A DNA stretch of 56,950 nt. Origin: RGIG4140 sp045632845. GTDB taxonomy: Bacteria; Pseudomonadota; Alphaproteobacteria; CAAHEQ01; UBA3637. Under the pieces are notes generated by a model. It did not search any database. It worked only from the letters and a program-made list of their open reading frames with translations, and was not told the origin of the DNA. Each line of letters begins with the position of its first letter. Position 1 is the stretch's first letter. Below, piece after piece: positions 42,779 to 52,239 of this stretch. Location of the stretch: NCBI GenBank assembly GCA_045632845.1, contig JAZQXL010000010.1, forward strand, positions 1-56,950, given 5' to 3'. Made by a program: the position numbers and the translations under genes.

Positions 42779-43654
42779 TTACCCTAATAATGAATTGGCA
42801 TATTCTTCAGCTGTAAAAGAAGATAAATCTTCAATCTGTTCACCAACACCTATCGCATGAATTGGCAATTTAAACTTTTGAGATAGTGCAAGCAAAATAC
42901 CACCCTTTGCCGTACCATCTAACTTTGTCATAATCAAACCTGTAATCTCTGTTATTTTTGAAAAAGCATCTACTTGAACAACTGCATTTTGACCAACTGT
43001 TGCATCTAAAACAAGCAAGGTTGCATGGGGAGCTGTTGGGTCTGCTTTTTTTATAACACGATTTATTTTTTTGAGCTCATCCATCAAATCAGAACGATTT
43101 TGCAAACGTCCTGCTGTATCAATAAATAAAATATCATCTTTATTTTTCTTCGCTGATTGAATAGCATCAAAAACCAAAGCTGCAGCATCTCCTCCTGGTG
43201 TTGTGGTATAAACAGGAGCGTTGTTTCTTCCCCCCCACTCTTTTAACTGATCAACAGCACCCGCTCTAAAAGTATCCCCTGCAGCAAAAGAAACTTGATA
43301 TCCCTTTCTTTTGTAATAAGAACCAAGTTTACCGATTGTTGTGGTTTTCCCAGCGCCATTCACACCAACCATCAAAACAACAAAAGGTACTTTGTCTTTT
43401 TCAACCACAAGTGGTTTTGCATAAGATTCTAAACGATCAACAATTTCATCTTTTAAAATTGCTTTCATCTCTTCAGAATCTTTTGGCTTTCTGTTTTTGA
43501 TTACATCAATTATTTCCGATGTTGTTGAAACGCCAACATCCGCCATCAAAAGAGCATCCTCCAACTCTTCTAACGAATCAAAATCTATTTTAGAAAAAGA
43601 AAACAGGCGAGCTGTTTTTTTCATACCATTTTTAAGCTTTTCCAACCAACTCAT
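42779..43654 (-). CDS. ftsY: Signal recognition particle receptor FtsY
   Basis: A 291-residue SRP GTPase reduced to the NG core. The helical N domain covers about 1-80. The G domain has GVNGAGKTTTIGKL (G1), the SRP-GTPase insertion DTFRAGAVDQLKEW, DTAGRLQNRSDLMDEL (G3) and TKLDGTAKGG (G4). The long acidic A domain of E. coli is absent, leaving a short basic start (LEKLKNGMKKTARLF) for membrane contact. It pairs with the ffs RNA at 2724 and Ffh (not in the window). It overlaps mtaB by 23 bases. Confidence 0.96.
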   Translation of the reverse strand: MSWLEKLKNGMKKTARLFSFSKIDFDSLEELEDALLMADVGVSTTSEIIDVIKNRKPKDSEEMKAILKDEIVDRLESYAKPLVVEKDKVPFVVLMVGVNGAGKTTTIGKLGSYYKRKGYQVSFAAGDTFRAGAVDQLKEWGGRNNAPVYTTTPGGDAAALVFDAIQSAKKNKDDILFIDTAGRLQNRSDLMDELKKINRVIKKADPTAPHATLLVLDATVGQNAVVQVDAFSKITEITGLIMTKLDGTAKGGILLALSQKFKLPIHAIGVGEQIEDLSSFTAEEYANSLLG

Positions 43655-44828
43655 TTTTATCTCTTCCAGTAATTAAAATGGGAACAATTTCACCCGTTCT
43701 TTCACAATTTGTTTTTACTTTTAAATAATTTTCTGTATAACCCATTCCCTCAGTTTCAATCAAAACAGGTAAGGTTTTTCCAATCTGATTTTCTAAATAA
43801 TTAGTCAATAATTCAGTACCAACTGTTCTTAAAACAGCTGCTCGTTTTTTTCGATCACACATATCAATCATTGGCATTTTTGCTGCAGGTGTTTCTGGAC
43901 GAATAGAATATGGAAACACATGCAAATGTGTAATACCCGCTTCTTGAACAAAACGAACTGTATTTAAAAACATTTCTTCTGTTTCAGTTGGAAACCCTGT
44001 TATAAAATCTCCCCCAAAAACAAAATCAGATCTTTTTTCTTTTAATTTTTGACAAGCAGATAATACCTGTTCAAAAGAATGTCTCCGCCCCATTCGTTTT
44101 AAAATCATATTATCCCCAGACTGCATAGATAAATGCAAATGCGGCATAAAAATTGGATTTGAAGAAACAATCTCAATAAATTCATCATCCATACAAGCTG
44201 GATCAATTGACCCTAAACGAAGTCGTTTTAAACCACTCACTTGTTTTAAAATTTCTTTCAAAAGAGAATTAAATCCATATGGATAAGATGTAATATCAAC
44301 ACCTGTTAACACAAGTTCAGAAAACCCCTTTGCCACAAAATTTTTAGCTTCATCAATCACCTGATCCACAGGTAAGCCTTTGTTTTTTCCTCTCGCTTTT
44401 CTGACAATACAAAACGTGCAAGCATGTGAACAACCTTGTTGTATTTGCAAAAAAGCTCTTGTTCTTGATTCAAAATCGGTAATAACAGGTACTTCAAATT
44501 CTATGTCTAATATATTTTGAACTTGAACTCTATCTCCTTCTAATAAACACGCTCTTGATAATTTTTCAATATTACCCACAACCTTAAAAACTTCAGGCAT
44601 GTCTGCATATTTTTGAGGATTTAATTGTGCAGCGCAACCTGTTACAATGATCTTCATATCAGGATTTTCTCTCGCTGCACGTCTAATTGCTTGTTGACAT
44701 TGACGTTCTGCTTCATGCGTTACCGCACAAGTATTTATAACAAAAACATCATCTTGATCAGCCAAGAGTTTTTGAATAACCGTTGACTCAAACGTATTTA
44801 ACCTGCAACCAAAAGAAAGTATTTTCAT
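43632..44828 (-). CDS. mtaB: tRNA t6A37 methylthiotransferase
   Basis: A 398-residue radical-SAM methylthiotransferase that converts t6A37 to ms2t6A37. The N-terminal UPF0004 domain has the cluster Cys in SFGCRLNTFES, VINTCAVTHEAERQ and VTGCAAQLNP. The radical-SAM core has CSHACTFCIVRKARG (CxxxCxxC), and a TRAM domain ends the protein. It is shorter than MiaB and has the MtaB-type SFGCRLNxxES start. It lies between corC (one-base gap) and ftsY (overlap), so it is translated in the long minus-strand operon. Confidence 0.94.
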   Translation of the reverse strand: MKILSFGCRLNTFESTVIQKLLADQDDVFVINTCAVTHEAERQCQQAIRRAARENPDMKIIVTGCAAQLNPQKYADMPEVFKVVGNIEKLSRACLLEGDRVQVQNILDIEFEVPVITDFESRTRAFLQIQQGCSHACTFCIVRKARGKNKGLPVDQVIDEAKNFVAKGFSELVLTGVDITSYPYGFNSLLKEILKQVSGLKRLRLGSIDPACMDDEFIEIVSSNPIFMPHLHLSMQSGDNMILKRMGRRHSFEQVLSACQKLKEKRSDFVFGGDFITGFPTETEEMFLNTVRFVQEAGITHLHVFPYSIRPETPAAKMPMIDMCDRKKRAAVLRTVGTELLTNYLENQIGKTLPVLIETEGMGYTENYLKVKTNCERTGEIVPILITGRDKNELVGKA

Positions 44829-44829
44829 T

Positions 44830-45726
44830 TTATTTTTTCTTTCTTTTTCTCAAGAAAGAGCGTTTTTCTTTTTCTTGTTTTTTGCGTTTATTAAATTTTG
44901 TAATTTTAACTTTTTTAATATGGCGAGCATCAACATCTAAAACTTGAAAAACCATTCCTGAAGAGTGTTCAACCTTTTCACCTACACGTGGTAATCTTCC
45001 GGCTAAGTGAAAAACAAGACCTCCCACAGAATCAACAAATTCTTCTCTTTCTTCTTTGGTCATAAATGGACCAATCATTTTTTCTAAATCTTTAAGCAAA
45101 ATTCTTGCATCTGCTTGAATAACACTATTTCCAATTCTGTGCAAAACTGGTGCCTCATCCAAAGCATCATGCTCATCTTCAATCTCACCCACAATTTCTT
45201 CTAACAAATCTTCAAGGGTAATCAACCCATCTGTTCCACCATATTCATCGATAATAATTGCCATTTGCGCTTTTTTAGCTTGCATTTCTCTTAACAAATC
45301 TAAAGCACGCACAGAAGATGGAACAAACAAAATACTCCCTGTCATCAATTTTTTAACAGAGATTTCTTCCTCTTCCATCATTGCACACAAAATGTCTTTC
45401 ACATGAATAACCCCAATGATATTATCCAACGTGTGTTCAAAAACAGGTAATCTTGTGAATTTTTCTTCCGTCATCAAACGTTTTAATTCTTCATACGATG
45501 CATCAACACTAATCCCTGTGATATCGATGGTTGGAATCCGAATTTCACCAGCACGAACATCTCTTAATCTAAAAAGGTTTTTCAAAAGACCAAGTTCATC
45601 TGGATCGACCAAAACTTTGTCACCACGTTCTACACGTTCATCCATAATTTCTTCTATGGTTTCTAAAACCTTTTCTTCTTCAGAAGGTCTAACAAATACT
45701 GATTTAATTTTTGAAAATAATGTCAT
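44830..45726 (-). CDS. corC: CorC/HlyC-type CBS-domain protein
   Basis: A 298-residue cytosolic protein with two CBS domains (about 60-185; IPTIDITGISVDASYEELKR, then IDEYGGTDGLITLEDLLEEI) and a C-terminal CorC_HlyC transporter-associated domain (about 200-280). It ends in a strongly basic tail (KFNKRKKQEKEKRSFLRKRK). It is linked to Mg2+/Co2+ efflux and to YbeY/PhoH neighbourhoods in most proteobacteria, as here. It has no membrane helices, so it is a soluble partner rather than a pore. Its start overlaps the ybeY stop. Confidence 0.92.
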   Translation of the reverse strand: MTLFSKIKSVFVRPSEEEKVLETIEEIMDERVERGDKVLVDPDELGLLKNLFRLRDVRAGEIRIPTIDITGISVDASYEELKRLMTEEKFTRLPVFEHTLDNIIGVIHVKDILCAMMEEEEISVKKLMTGSILFVPSSVRALDLLREMQAKKAQMAIIIDEYGGTDGLITLEDLLEEIVGEIEDEHDALDEAPVLHRIGNSVIQADARILLKDLEKMIGPFMTKEEREEFVDSVGGLVFHLAGRLPRVGEKVEHSSGMVFQVLDVDARHIKKVKITKFNKRKKQEKEKRSFLRKRKKK

Positions 45727-46190
45727 TATTCTACATCCTTATACGGGTTTTCATATCCAAGTGAACGCATGAGTTTTGTTTCTAATCTTTCCATCTTTTG
45801 AGCGTCTTTTTCTTCCAAATGGTCATAACCTTGCAAATGCAACGCCCCATGAATCAATAAATGAGCCAAATGAGCTTCAAATGTTTTATTTTGATTTTTA
45901 GCTTCTTTTAAAACAGTTTCATATGCGACAATAATATCTCCTGCCAACCACAAAAAACCATTTGAAGGAATATTTCCAGCTTCAAAAGACAAAACATTTG
46001 TTGGCATATCTTTTCCACGATATTGAAAGTTTAATTGATGAACAAAAGGGTCATCAGCCAAAACCAATGACACCTCTGCAGGTCGATAACGATGCCACGC
46101 TGTTTGAATAACCTTCCTACAAAACGTGTGCAATTTTTTCACACGTCTTGAATATCGTTTATCCATTTGTTGAATGCATATATCTGGCAT
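45726..46190 (-). CDS. ybeY: Endoribonuclease YbeY (rRNA maturation factor)
   Basis: A 154-residue zinc-dependent endonuclease with the invariant motif HGALHLQGYDH (H-x3-H-x5-H) near residue 110 and the earlier segment YRGKDMPTNVLSFE, both diagnostic for YbeY. It acts on 16S rRNA 3' processing and ribosome quality control. It overlaps phoH at its start and corC at its end, giving the classical phoH-ybeY-corC cluster. Confidence 0.96.
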   Translation of the reverse strand: MPDICIQQMDKRYSRRVKKLHTFCRKVIQTAWHRYRPAEVSLVLADDPFVHQLNFQYRGKDMPTNVLSFEAGNIPSNGFLWLAGDIIVAYETVLKEAKNQNKTFEAHLAHLLIHGALHLQGYDHLEEKDAQKMERLETKLMRSLGYENPYKDVE

Positions 46191-46891
46191 TATTTATTGC
46201 TTTCAGAATTTGCTTTTTCATAGGCTTTAACAATCTTTGAAACAAGACCATGACGCACAACGTCTTTTTCTGAAAATTCCACAAAACCAATCCCTGAAAC
46301 TTTCTTTAAAATTTTAACGGCGTCTAACAAGCCTGATGTTGTTCCACGAGGCAAGTCTGTTTGTGTTAAGTCACCATTAATAATCATGCGAGAACCTTCA
46401 CCCAAGCGTGTTAAAAACATTTTCATTTGCATTGGAGTTGTATTTTGAGCTTCATCCAAAATAACAACTGAATGACTAAGTGTTCTACCACGCATATATG
46501 CCAATGGAGCAACTTCAATTTCACCATTTTCAAGTTTTTTATCAACCATATCTGCTGGCAACATTTCATACAAAGCATCATACAAAGGTCTTAAATATGG
46601 ATCAATTTTTTCTTTCAAATTACCTGGTAAAAAACCAAGATTTTCACCCGCTTCAACAGCAGGACGAGTCAAAATAATACGATCCACTTTTCCTTCAAGC
46701 ATAGAAGAAACAGCTTTTGCAACCGCTAAAAAAGTTTTACCTGTGCCTGCAGGTCCCAAACCAAAAACCATTTCATATTTATTCATTGCTTCAATAAAAG
46801 CACCTTGTGTTTCAGTTCTTGGATTAATGTGTCTTTTTTTTGTTTTTAATGTTAAATCAGAAGCTGCATAAACATCTTGTTCTATTTGCAT
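46190..46891 (-). CDS. phoH: PhoH-family ATPase (YbeZ), short form
   Basis: A 233-residue RNA-helicase-like ATPase. The core opens NPRTETQGAFIEAM, with Walker A GLGPAGTGKTFLAVA, Walker B VVILDEAQN and the segment RMIINGDLTQTDLPRG, all standard for PhoH/YbeZ. The usual N-terminal KH-like domain of about 100 residues is missing: only about 25 residues precede the core. The upstream gap of 72 bases to miaB has no room for it, so this is a real short form. It is likely a partner of YbeY in rRNA processing. It has its own promoter (46928) inside the run. Confidence 0.93.
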   Translation of the reverse strand: MQIEQDVYAASDLTLKTKKRHINPRTETQGAFIEAMNKYEMVFGLGPAGTGKTFLAVAKAVSSMLEGKVDRIILTRPAVEAGENLGFLPGNLKEKIDPYLRPLYDALYEMLPADMVDKKLENGEIEVAPLAYMRGRTLSHSVVILDEAQNTTPMQMKMFLTRLGEGSRMIINGDLTQTDLPRGTTSGLLDAVKILKKVSGIGFVEFSEKDVVRHGLVSKIVKAYEKANSESNK

Positions 46892-46927
46892 TGAAAAATT
46901 CCTTTCATCTAGCTGACAGTAACCTAT

Positions 46928-46956
46928 CTTATACCACGATAAAAAACTTTTTACAA
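46928..46956 (-). promoter_or_regulatory. Internal promoter before phoH
   Basis: Minus-strand -35 TTGTAA (46951-46956), a 17-base spacer and -10 TATAAG (46928-46933), located in the gap between miaB and phoH, followed by a GAAAGGAA ribosome site. Confidence 0.6.
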
Positions 46957-46963
46957 GGATTAT

Positions 46964-48292
46964 CTAGTCAACCTTAACACCTGTTAAAGAGGTTGCTGAA
47001 GCATCTGTGATTTCAAGCATAACAATTTGATTTAAAAACTCATCAGGCAATGAAACATGTGTTCCTTGCAAATATGGTGTATATCCAACCAATTGGCCAG
47101 ACTTTTTCCCTCTTTCAGTTAAAAGAACAGGCAGAATCTTCCCAACTGTTTGAGTGTTAAATTCTTGTTGCTGTTTTAAAAGTTCAGCTTGCAACACCAT
47201 CAATCGTTTTGTTTTAACATCTTCTGGCACTTGATTTTTCATCAATGCAGCCGGCGTCCCTGGACGAGGACTATATTTAAATGAAAACGAACTTGCATAG
47301 CGAACACGTTTAACAACTTCCATTGTTTGCTCAAAATCATCATCCGTTTCCCCTGGGAAACCAACAATAAAATCTGAAGAAACTGCAATATCAGGTCTTG
47401 CTTTTCTAAACATTGCAACAATTTCTTCATAACTTTGAGCGGTATATTGTCTGTTCATTGCTTTTAAAATTGTATCACTACCTGACTGAATCGGCAAATG
47501 AATATAAGGCATCAATTTGCTCAATTTTGCATGGGCATCAACTAAATTTTGAGTAATTTTAGATGGATATGATGTTGTATAACGAATACGTTCCAAACCT
47601 TCAATTTCTGCCAACTGATTGATTAAATCGCCCAAATCTGAAGCGCCATCTCCATGCCAACAATTCACATTTTGCCCCAAAAGCATAATTTCTTTTGCCC
47701 CTGTTGAAACAAGTTCTTTTGCCTCTTTCAAAATATCAGCTGCAGGCCGGGAATATTCACAACCACGTGTGTAAGGAACAACACAATAAGTGCAAAAATT
47801 ATCACACCCTTCTTGAATAGCTAAAAAACTACTAGCTGAAGTTGCTCTTGTTTTTGGCAAATAATCAAACTTTGAATCAGCTGGGAAATCAGCCAACAAA
47901 ACACGTCCATTTTTGCGATTATATGCCGCCACAAGCTCTGGTAGTCTATGATAATTTTGAGGCCCCAAAGCAATATCAACCGGATGAGAACGTTTCAAAA
48001 TTTCAGCACCTTCTGCCTGAACAACACACCCACATACAACAATTAAAGTGTCTTTACCTTCTTGTTTTCGTGCTTTTTTAAACTCATTCAACCTACCAAT
48101 TTCCGAAAACAATTTTTCAGATGCTTTTTCACGAATATGACATGTATTTAACAACAAAATATCAGCTTCACTTGCGTCATTTGTTTCTTGATATCCGTGA
48201 ACAGCCATAGCATCTCGCATACGAGCTGAATCATATGCATTCATTTGACAACCAAATGTTTTTATGTAAATTTTTTTCAAATCAAACTCCAT
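46964..48292 (-). CDS. miaB: tRNA i6A37 methylthiotransferase
   Basis: A 442-residue radical-SAM enzyme that converts i6A37 to ms2i6A37. The UPF0004 domain has TFGCQMNAYDSARM, LLNTCHIREKASEKLFSEIG and VVCGCVVQAEG. The SAM cluster motif is CDNFCTYCVVPYTRG. The TRAM domain lies at the end (VLLTERGKKSGQLVGYTPYLQ). The length and MiaB-specific GCQMN are normal. It starts two bases from the Sel1-like gene's end, in the same operon. Confidence 0.96.
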   Translation of the reverse strand: MEFDLKKIYIKTFGCQMNAYDSARMRDAMAVHGYQETNDASEADILLLNTCHIREKASEKLFSEIGRLNEFKKARKQEGKDTLIVVCGCVVQAEGAEILKRSHPVDIALGPQNYHRLPELVAAYNRKNGRVLLADFPADSKFDYLPKTRATSASSFLAIQEGCDNFCTYCVVPYTRGCEYSRPAADILKEAKELVSTGAKEIMLLGQNVNCWHGDGASDLGDLINQLAEIEGLERIRYTTSYPSKITQNLVDAHAKLSKLMPYIHLPIQSGSDTILKAMNRQYTAQSYEEIVAMFRKARPDIAVSSDFIVGFPGETDDDFEQTMEVVKRVRYASSFSFKYSPRPGTPAALMKNQVPEDVKTKRLMVLQAELLKQQQEFNTQTVGKILPVLLTERGKKSGQLVGYTPYLQGTHVSLPDEFLNQIVMLEITDASATSLTGVKVD

Positions 48293-48293
48293 A

Positions 48294-49013
48294 CTATCTC
48301 AAATACGTTTGTATTTTTTCTCTTAAACTTGATAACGCTTGTTTACGCAAAAAAGGATCCGCCTTACCTTTTGAAGGATACAAAGTATTTTTAAACTTTT
48401 CATACTCATCAAAAGTTAAAACCTCTTTTGCTGTTTCCATCATTTTTCGTTGTTTCCAACGAACTCCCTGCTTTATTAATTCTTTTTTTCTTCCTTCATC
48501 AATTTGATATGATTTTAATAAGGAAGCTGCTTCAGCTGAATACTTAACAGCTGTTGGATAATACCATTTTTGTTCAGAAGATTCAGCTGCCAATGTCAAC
48601 AAAACAAAAGGATGCAAAACTTCACCTTTAAAATCAGAAGAAGCATCATTTCCAACAGCAAGCTTAATCTGTTTCATATATGAAAGAACCTTTTGTCGAC
48701 CTTGATCAGTTTCATCCATCTCAAGCAACATTTTGGCCAACTTTGTTTGAGCATCTGCATTACCATTATCTGCAGCCAAATGCAAAAATAGAAGTGTTTT
48801 TATCTCATCTTTCTCAACATTTTTTGCTCCATTTTGATAGATAGACGCCAACTTTAATTGTGCCTCTTCGTCATTTTCAATGATGGCACAATTTTGATAA
48901 GAAGCAATAGATGCTTTCACACTTTTTTGATACACATTATCACCGGCTCTACAAGCTGCAAAAGCAACGCCTCCCATCAAAAAGAAAAGAGAAAAAACCA
49001 AAAACTTATTCAT
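48294..49013 (-). CDS. Exported Sel1-like repeat protein
   Basis: A 239-residue protein with a signal peptide (MNKFLVFSLFFLMGGVAFA) followed by about three SEL1/TPR-like alpha repeats (for example EAQLKLASIYQNGAKNVEKD, then LAADNGNADAQTKLAKMLLE). It probably sits in the periplasm and binds proteins. I use the ATG at 49013 (GAGG site, nine bases upstream) rather than the TTG at 49022. It overlaps the zinc-ribbon gene by eight bases and is followed by miaB at once. No specific partner can be named. Confidence 0.75.
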   Translation of the reverse strand: MNKFLVFSLFFLMGGVAFAACRAGDNVYQKSVKASIASYQNCAIIENDEEAQLKLASIYQNGAKNVEKDEIKTLLFLHLAADNGNADAQTKLAKMLLEMDETDQGRQKVLSYMKQIKLAVGNDASSDFKGEVLHPFVLLTLAAESSEQKWYYPTAVKYSAEAASLLKSYQIDEGRKKELIKQGVRWKQRKMMETAKEVLTFDEYEKFKNTLYPSKGKADPFLRKQALSSLREKIQTYLR

Positions 49014-49953
49014 CAAAAACAACCTCTATTTTTGAAACTGATTTTGGTGAAGGTACAACAGCTGATTCAAATAAAATTTCTGAATTACCTTCAACAACTT
49101 TTTCATTAAAAACAATTCTTTTACGTGCAACAATGTTATCTTCATCATCATAAATAACAGCTTTTGTTTCAACAAGTGGACAAGCTTTTAAAGATGTATT
49201 AACAACAGCACCACGAATGAGTAATCTATCAACACCAACTTCATTTGCACCAATTTCATATCCAACATTTTGAACTGTCATTGAGGAAAGGCAATTTTTC
49301 ACATCATCCACTTCTGTTTCCAGAGCAACTGGTTCAACTTGATCAACAACTGACAACTGCTCAGCCGGCGTTAAAACAATTTCTTCTTGTTCAATGGGCA
49401 AAAATTTTTCTTCTAATGGCTTTGCAGGAATTTCAACTTTTTTTTCAACCCAGAAAGGATCTTTTTTCACTTCTTTTTTAGCTTTTGTTTTATCTAGCTG
49501 ACTCAAAATAACTGTATCAATTGAATTGATTAAATAATCTTTTTGCATGTAAGCAAAAAAACAAATACCCGCCCCAATTGAAAGCCACAACAATGTACTC
49601 AACAAAGATGTTTTTTTATTTTCAACAGGCTTAAATTCTTCTGGCACAACAGAAAGTAAATCTTCAGCTTGTTTTTTAGGTTTATCATCTGAAACCAAAG
49701 GTTCAGTAAACAAAGCCGTTGGCAAACTTTCATTCAGCATGGTTAAAGCATCTTTTTCAACCACCTCTTGAGGAGATCCTTGTTTTTCATCAGCCACAAG
49801 AATAGAGGTACTTTTTTTTACCTCATCTTCCTTCATAGCCTTTTGCTCAAAATAATGACCACAAGCCGAACAATGGCATTTTTGCGTTTCAAGAACTTGA
49901 ATTTCATCAGAAATAAGATACTTTGTAAAACATTTTGGGCAAACAATAAACAT
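49006..49953 (-). CDS. MJ0042-type zinc-ribbon membrane protein
   Basis: A 315-residue protein that starts MFIVCPKCFTKYLISDEIQV and has KCHCSACGHYF, giving the CxxC...CxxC ribbon of the MJ0042 family. An acidic and Lys-rich linker follows, then one membrane helix (about residues 115-133, LLSTLLWLSIGAGICFFAYM), and a C-terminal periplasmic domain of the DUF3426 kind (VGVDRLLIRGAVVNTS and VPSPKSVSKIEVVFDE). In alphaproteobacteria this gene commonly lies divergent to ftsE, as here. The role is unknown; a redox- or zinc-sensing link to division genes is speculative. Confidence 0.85.
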   Translation of the reverse strand: MFIVCPKCFTKYLISDEIQVLETQKCHCSACGHYFEQKAMKEDEVKKSTSILVADEKQGSPQEVVEKDALTMLNESLPTALFTEPLVSDDKPKKQAEDLLSVVPEEFKPVENKKTSLLSTLLWLSIGAGICFFAYMQKDYLINSIDTVILSQLDKTKAKKEVKKDPFWVEKKVEIPAKPLEEKFLPIEQEEIVLTPAEQLSVVDQVEPVALETEVDDVKNCLSSMTVQNVGYEIGANEVGVDRLLIRGAVVNTSLKACPLVETKAVIYDDEDNIVARKRIVFNEKVVEGNSEILFESAVVPSPKSVSKIEVVFDE

Positions 49954-50039
49954 TTAGCTTTTCCTTTTTAAAAAAATAGTGTAAACATAATATAAATGAT
50001 TTTCAAAAAACTTACAACTGTTTTTCTGAGGGATATTTC

Positions 50040-50750
50040 GTGTTTACATCAAATAAGTTATCTACACCTATAGCAGAGTTTAATGGCGTTTCATTCAAAT
50101 ACGCCACAGGACCAGAAGTATTAAAAGACATTCAGCTCACTTTAAACCCTGGATCATTTTATTTTATGACTGGTGAAAGTGGCGCGGGGAAAACCTCACT
50201 TTTAAGTCTTTTATACTTAAATAACATGCCAACAAGAGGGCGCATTCGTTTGTTTGGTTATGCACTTGATACTCTTAATCGCGAAGCAAAAGCACAAATT
50301 CGCAGACAAATCGGTGTTGTTTTTCAAGATTATCGTTTGTTAGATCACTTAAATGCATTTGATAATGTTGCGCTCCCTCTTCGCATTGCAGGCACAAAAG
50401 AACAAGACATCAAAAAACACGTTCGTGAATTACTCGCCTGGGTTGGACTTGAAAAACAACTCACAAAATTCCCACACGAACTTTCTGGTGGTGAAAAGCA
50501 ACGTGTCGCTATTGCAAGAGCTGTGATTAACAGACCAAGATTGTTACTTGCTGATGAACCAACGGGCAACGTTGATGATGCTATGGCAAAACGTTTAATT
50601 TATTTATTTTTAGAATTGAACAAACTTGGCACAACAACTGTCATTGCCACACACAACCACAATTTAATCAAACATTTTGGTTTTCCAAGACTTCACTTGT
50701 CACATGGGAAAATTGAACCTGTTGAAAAGAACAATTCAAACAAAGGATAA
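50040..50750 (+). CDS. ftsE: Cell-division ABC ATPase FtsE
   Basis: A 236-residue ABC ATPase that works with FtsX to activate peptidoglycan hydrolysis at the septum. It has Walker A GESGAGKTSLLSLL, Q-loop VVFQDYRLLDHLNAFDNV, signature LSGGEKQRVAIARA and Walker B LLLADEPTGNVDDAMAK, all in the FtsE form. The start codon is GTG at 50040, with a GAGGG site upstream; no ATG fits better. The gene is divergent from the zinc-ribbon protein gene and is followed by ftsX 12 bases later. Confidence 0.95.
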   Translation: MFTSNKLSTPIAEFNGVSFKYATGPEVLKDIQLTLNPGSFYFMTGESGAGKTSLLSLLYLNNMPTRGRIRLFGYALDTLNREAKAQIRRQIGVVFQDYRLLDHLNAFDNVALPLRIAGTKEQDIKKHVRELLAWVGLEKQLTKFPHELSGGEKQRVAIARAVINRPRLLLADEPTGNVDDAMAKRLIYLFLELNKLGTTTVIATHNHNLIKHFGFPRLHLSHGKIEPVEKNNSNKG

Positions 50751-50762
50751 TTAGGTAGAATT

Positions 50763-51656
50763 ATGAAAAAAAGAGCTGACATTCCATTTTCTTCTGACTC
50801 GTCAAAATTTTTCATCCCTTGGCTGAGTATGTTTATGGTATTTATTGCAACACTTATTTTATCTGTTGCAATTGTTGTGTATTCTTCTGTTCAATCATGG
50901 ACAGACAATATTTCTGGCTCTTTAACAGTTCAAATTCCAACTTATACGGAAAAAGGCGAAAGCAGGGAAGAAAAAATTGCCACAGATATTGAAATGGCAT
51001 TAACACTCTTACGATCAAGTGATGGAATCACTGGCGCTAGTTTATTGACTGATGAACAAGTCAGTGCATTGATGGAACCTTGGCTTGGCCAAAGTGATTC
51101 GATGATGGAACTACCTCTTCCAAAAATCATTGATGTCAATGTGGATTCAAAAAACTTCCCAAACATTGCTCAGTTGAAAGCAGATTTATATGAACAAGTT
51201 CCTGAAGCAATTTTAGACAGTCATCGTGCTGCATTGGATGAACTTGTTTTATTTTTTGAAAATATGGTTAATTTGATTGCATTTATTTTGATATTAATTC
51301 TCATCACAACTGCTATTTCTGTTATCTATGTTACAAAATCAAGCTTGTCCGTTCATGAAAAAGTTATTGAACTTATCCACATGATGGGAGCAAGTGATTT
51401 TTACATCACCATTCAATTTGCAATGCGTAGCTTTAAATTAACATTAATTGGAAGCTTAATCGGTTTTATTTTAGCTCTTCCAATTATGGCATTATTCAAT
51501 TATTTCTTGTCACAAATGAACGGTAGTTTTGTGCTTGAAAGTCAATTAACAATTTTACAATGGGGATTGCTTGGCAGTGTTCCATTCTTAACATCTATCT
51601 TGTCATTTTTAACGGCATATAGAACGGTCTCAAAAACACTCAAACAAACATTATAA
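50763..51656 (+). CDS. ftsX: Cell-division membrane protein FtsX
   Basis: A 297-residue membrane protein with four helices in the FtsX arrangement: the first at about 19-40, a periplasmic loop of about 120 residues, and three more after residue 165. The segments AVIYVTKSSLSVHEKVIELI-like (ISVIYVTKSSLSVHEKVIEL) and MMGASDFYI are typical of the second half. It links FtsE to periplasmic hydrolase activators. Its stop overlaps the start of the next gene (TAATG). Confidence 0.9.
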   Translation: MKKRADIPFSSDSSKFFIPWLSMFMVFIATLILSVAIVVYSSVQSWTDNISGSLTVQIPTYTEKGESREEKIATDIEMALTLLRSSDGITGASLLTDEQVSALMEPWLGQSDSMMELPLPKIIDVNVDSKNFPNIAQLKADLYEQVPEAILDSHRAALDELVLFFENMVNLIAFILILILITTAISVIYVTKSSLSVHEKVIELIHMMGASDFYITIQFAMRSFKLTLIGSLIGFILALPIMALFNYFLSQMNGSFVLESQLTILQWGLLGSVPFLTSILSFLTAYRTVSKTLKQTL

Positions 51657-52237
51657 TGACAAAAAAAATTATCAACTTAATCATTTATTTTTCATCTTTA
51701 GCATTTATGCTTTGGTTGATTGGTTTTGTTGTTTTTTCACTCTATGCCCTTTCCTTTAAATATTCAGCAGAAAAACATAGCGATGCTGTTGTTGTTTTAA
51801 CAGGCGGAACAAACAGAATCAAAACAGGGCTTGAATTGATGCAAAAAACAAATGCAGGGTATATGCTCATTTCAGGTGTGAATAAAGAAGTTTCACAACA
51901 AGAACTTTTCCCAAACGTTAGCGAACAAGATTTAAACAAAATAACTCTAGGATATGAAGCACTCGACACTGTTGGAAATGCTCAAGAAATTAAATCTTGG
52001 GTCAAAGGCAAAAATATCAAATCTATTTTATTAGTCACCAGTTTTTACCACATGCCACGCAGCGTATCTGAAATCAAAAAAGTTAACAAGGAAATCGAAA
52101 TTAGACCTTGGACCGTTTTTCCAAAATCATTTAATCAATCTGTTGACTGGATCAAAACAAGATATGCGTGGCTTTTATTCATAGAATATCACAAATATCT
52201 TTTTGTACAGTTAAAACATTTAATTAGAAAGGACTAA
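51656..52237 (+). CDS. DUF218/YdcF-family envelope protein
   Basis: A 193-residue protein with an N-terminal membrane helix (about residues 8-28) and a DUF218 domain. Key segments are SDAVVVLTGGTNRIKTGLEL (nucleotide-fold start), YMLISGVNKE, GNAQEIKSW and ILLVTSFYHMPRS. Relatives (ElyC, SanA, YdcF) affect envelope integrity and carrier lipid use. It overlaps ftsX by one base and precedes plsC by two bases, so it belongs to the ftsEX-plsC-anmK operon. Biochemical function is unknown. Confidence 0.85.
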   Translation: MTKKIINLIIYFSSLAFMLWLIGFVVFSLYALSFKYSAEKHSDAVVVLTGGTNRIKTGLELMQKTNAGYMLISGVNKEVSQQELFPNVSEQDLNKITLGYEALDTVGNAQEIKSWVKGKNIKSILLVTSFYHMPRSVSEIKKVNKEIEIRPWTVFPKSFNQSVDWIKTRYAWLLFIEYHKYLFVQLKHLIRKD

Positions 52238-52239
52238 CC

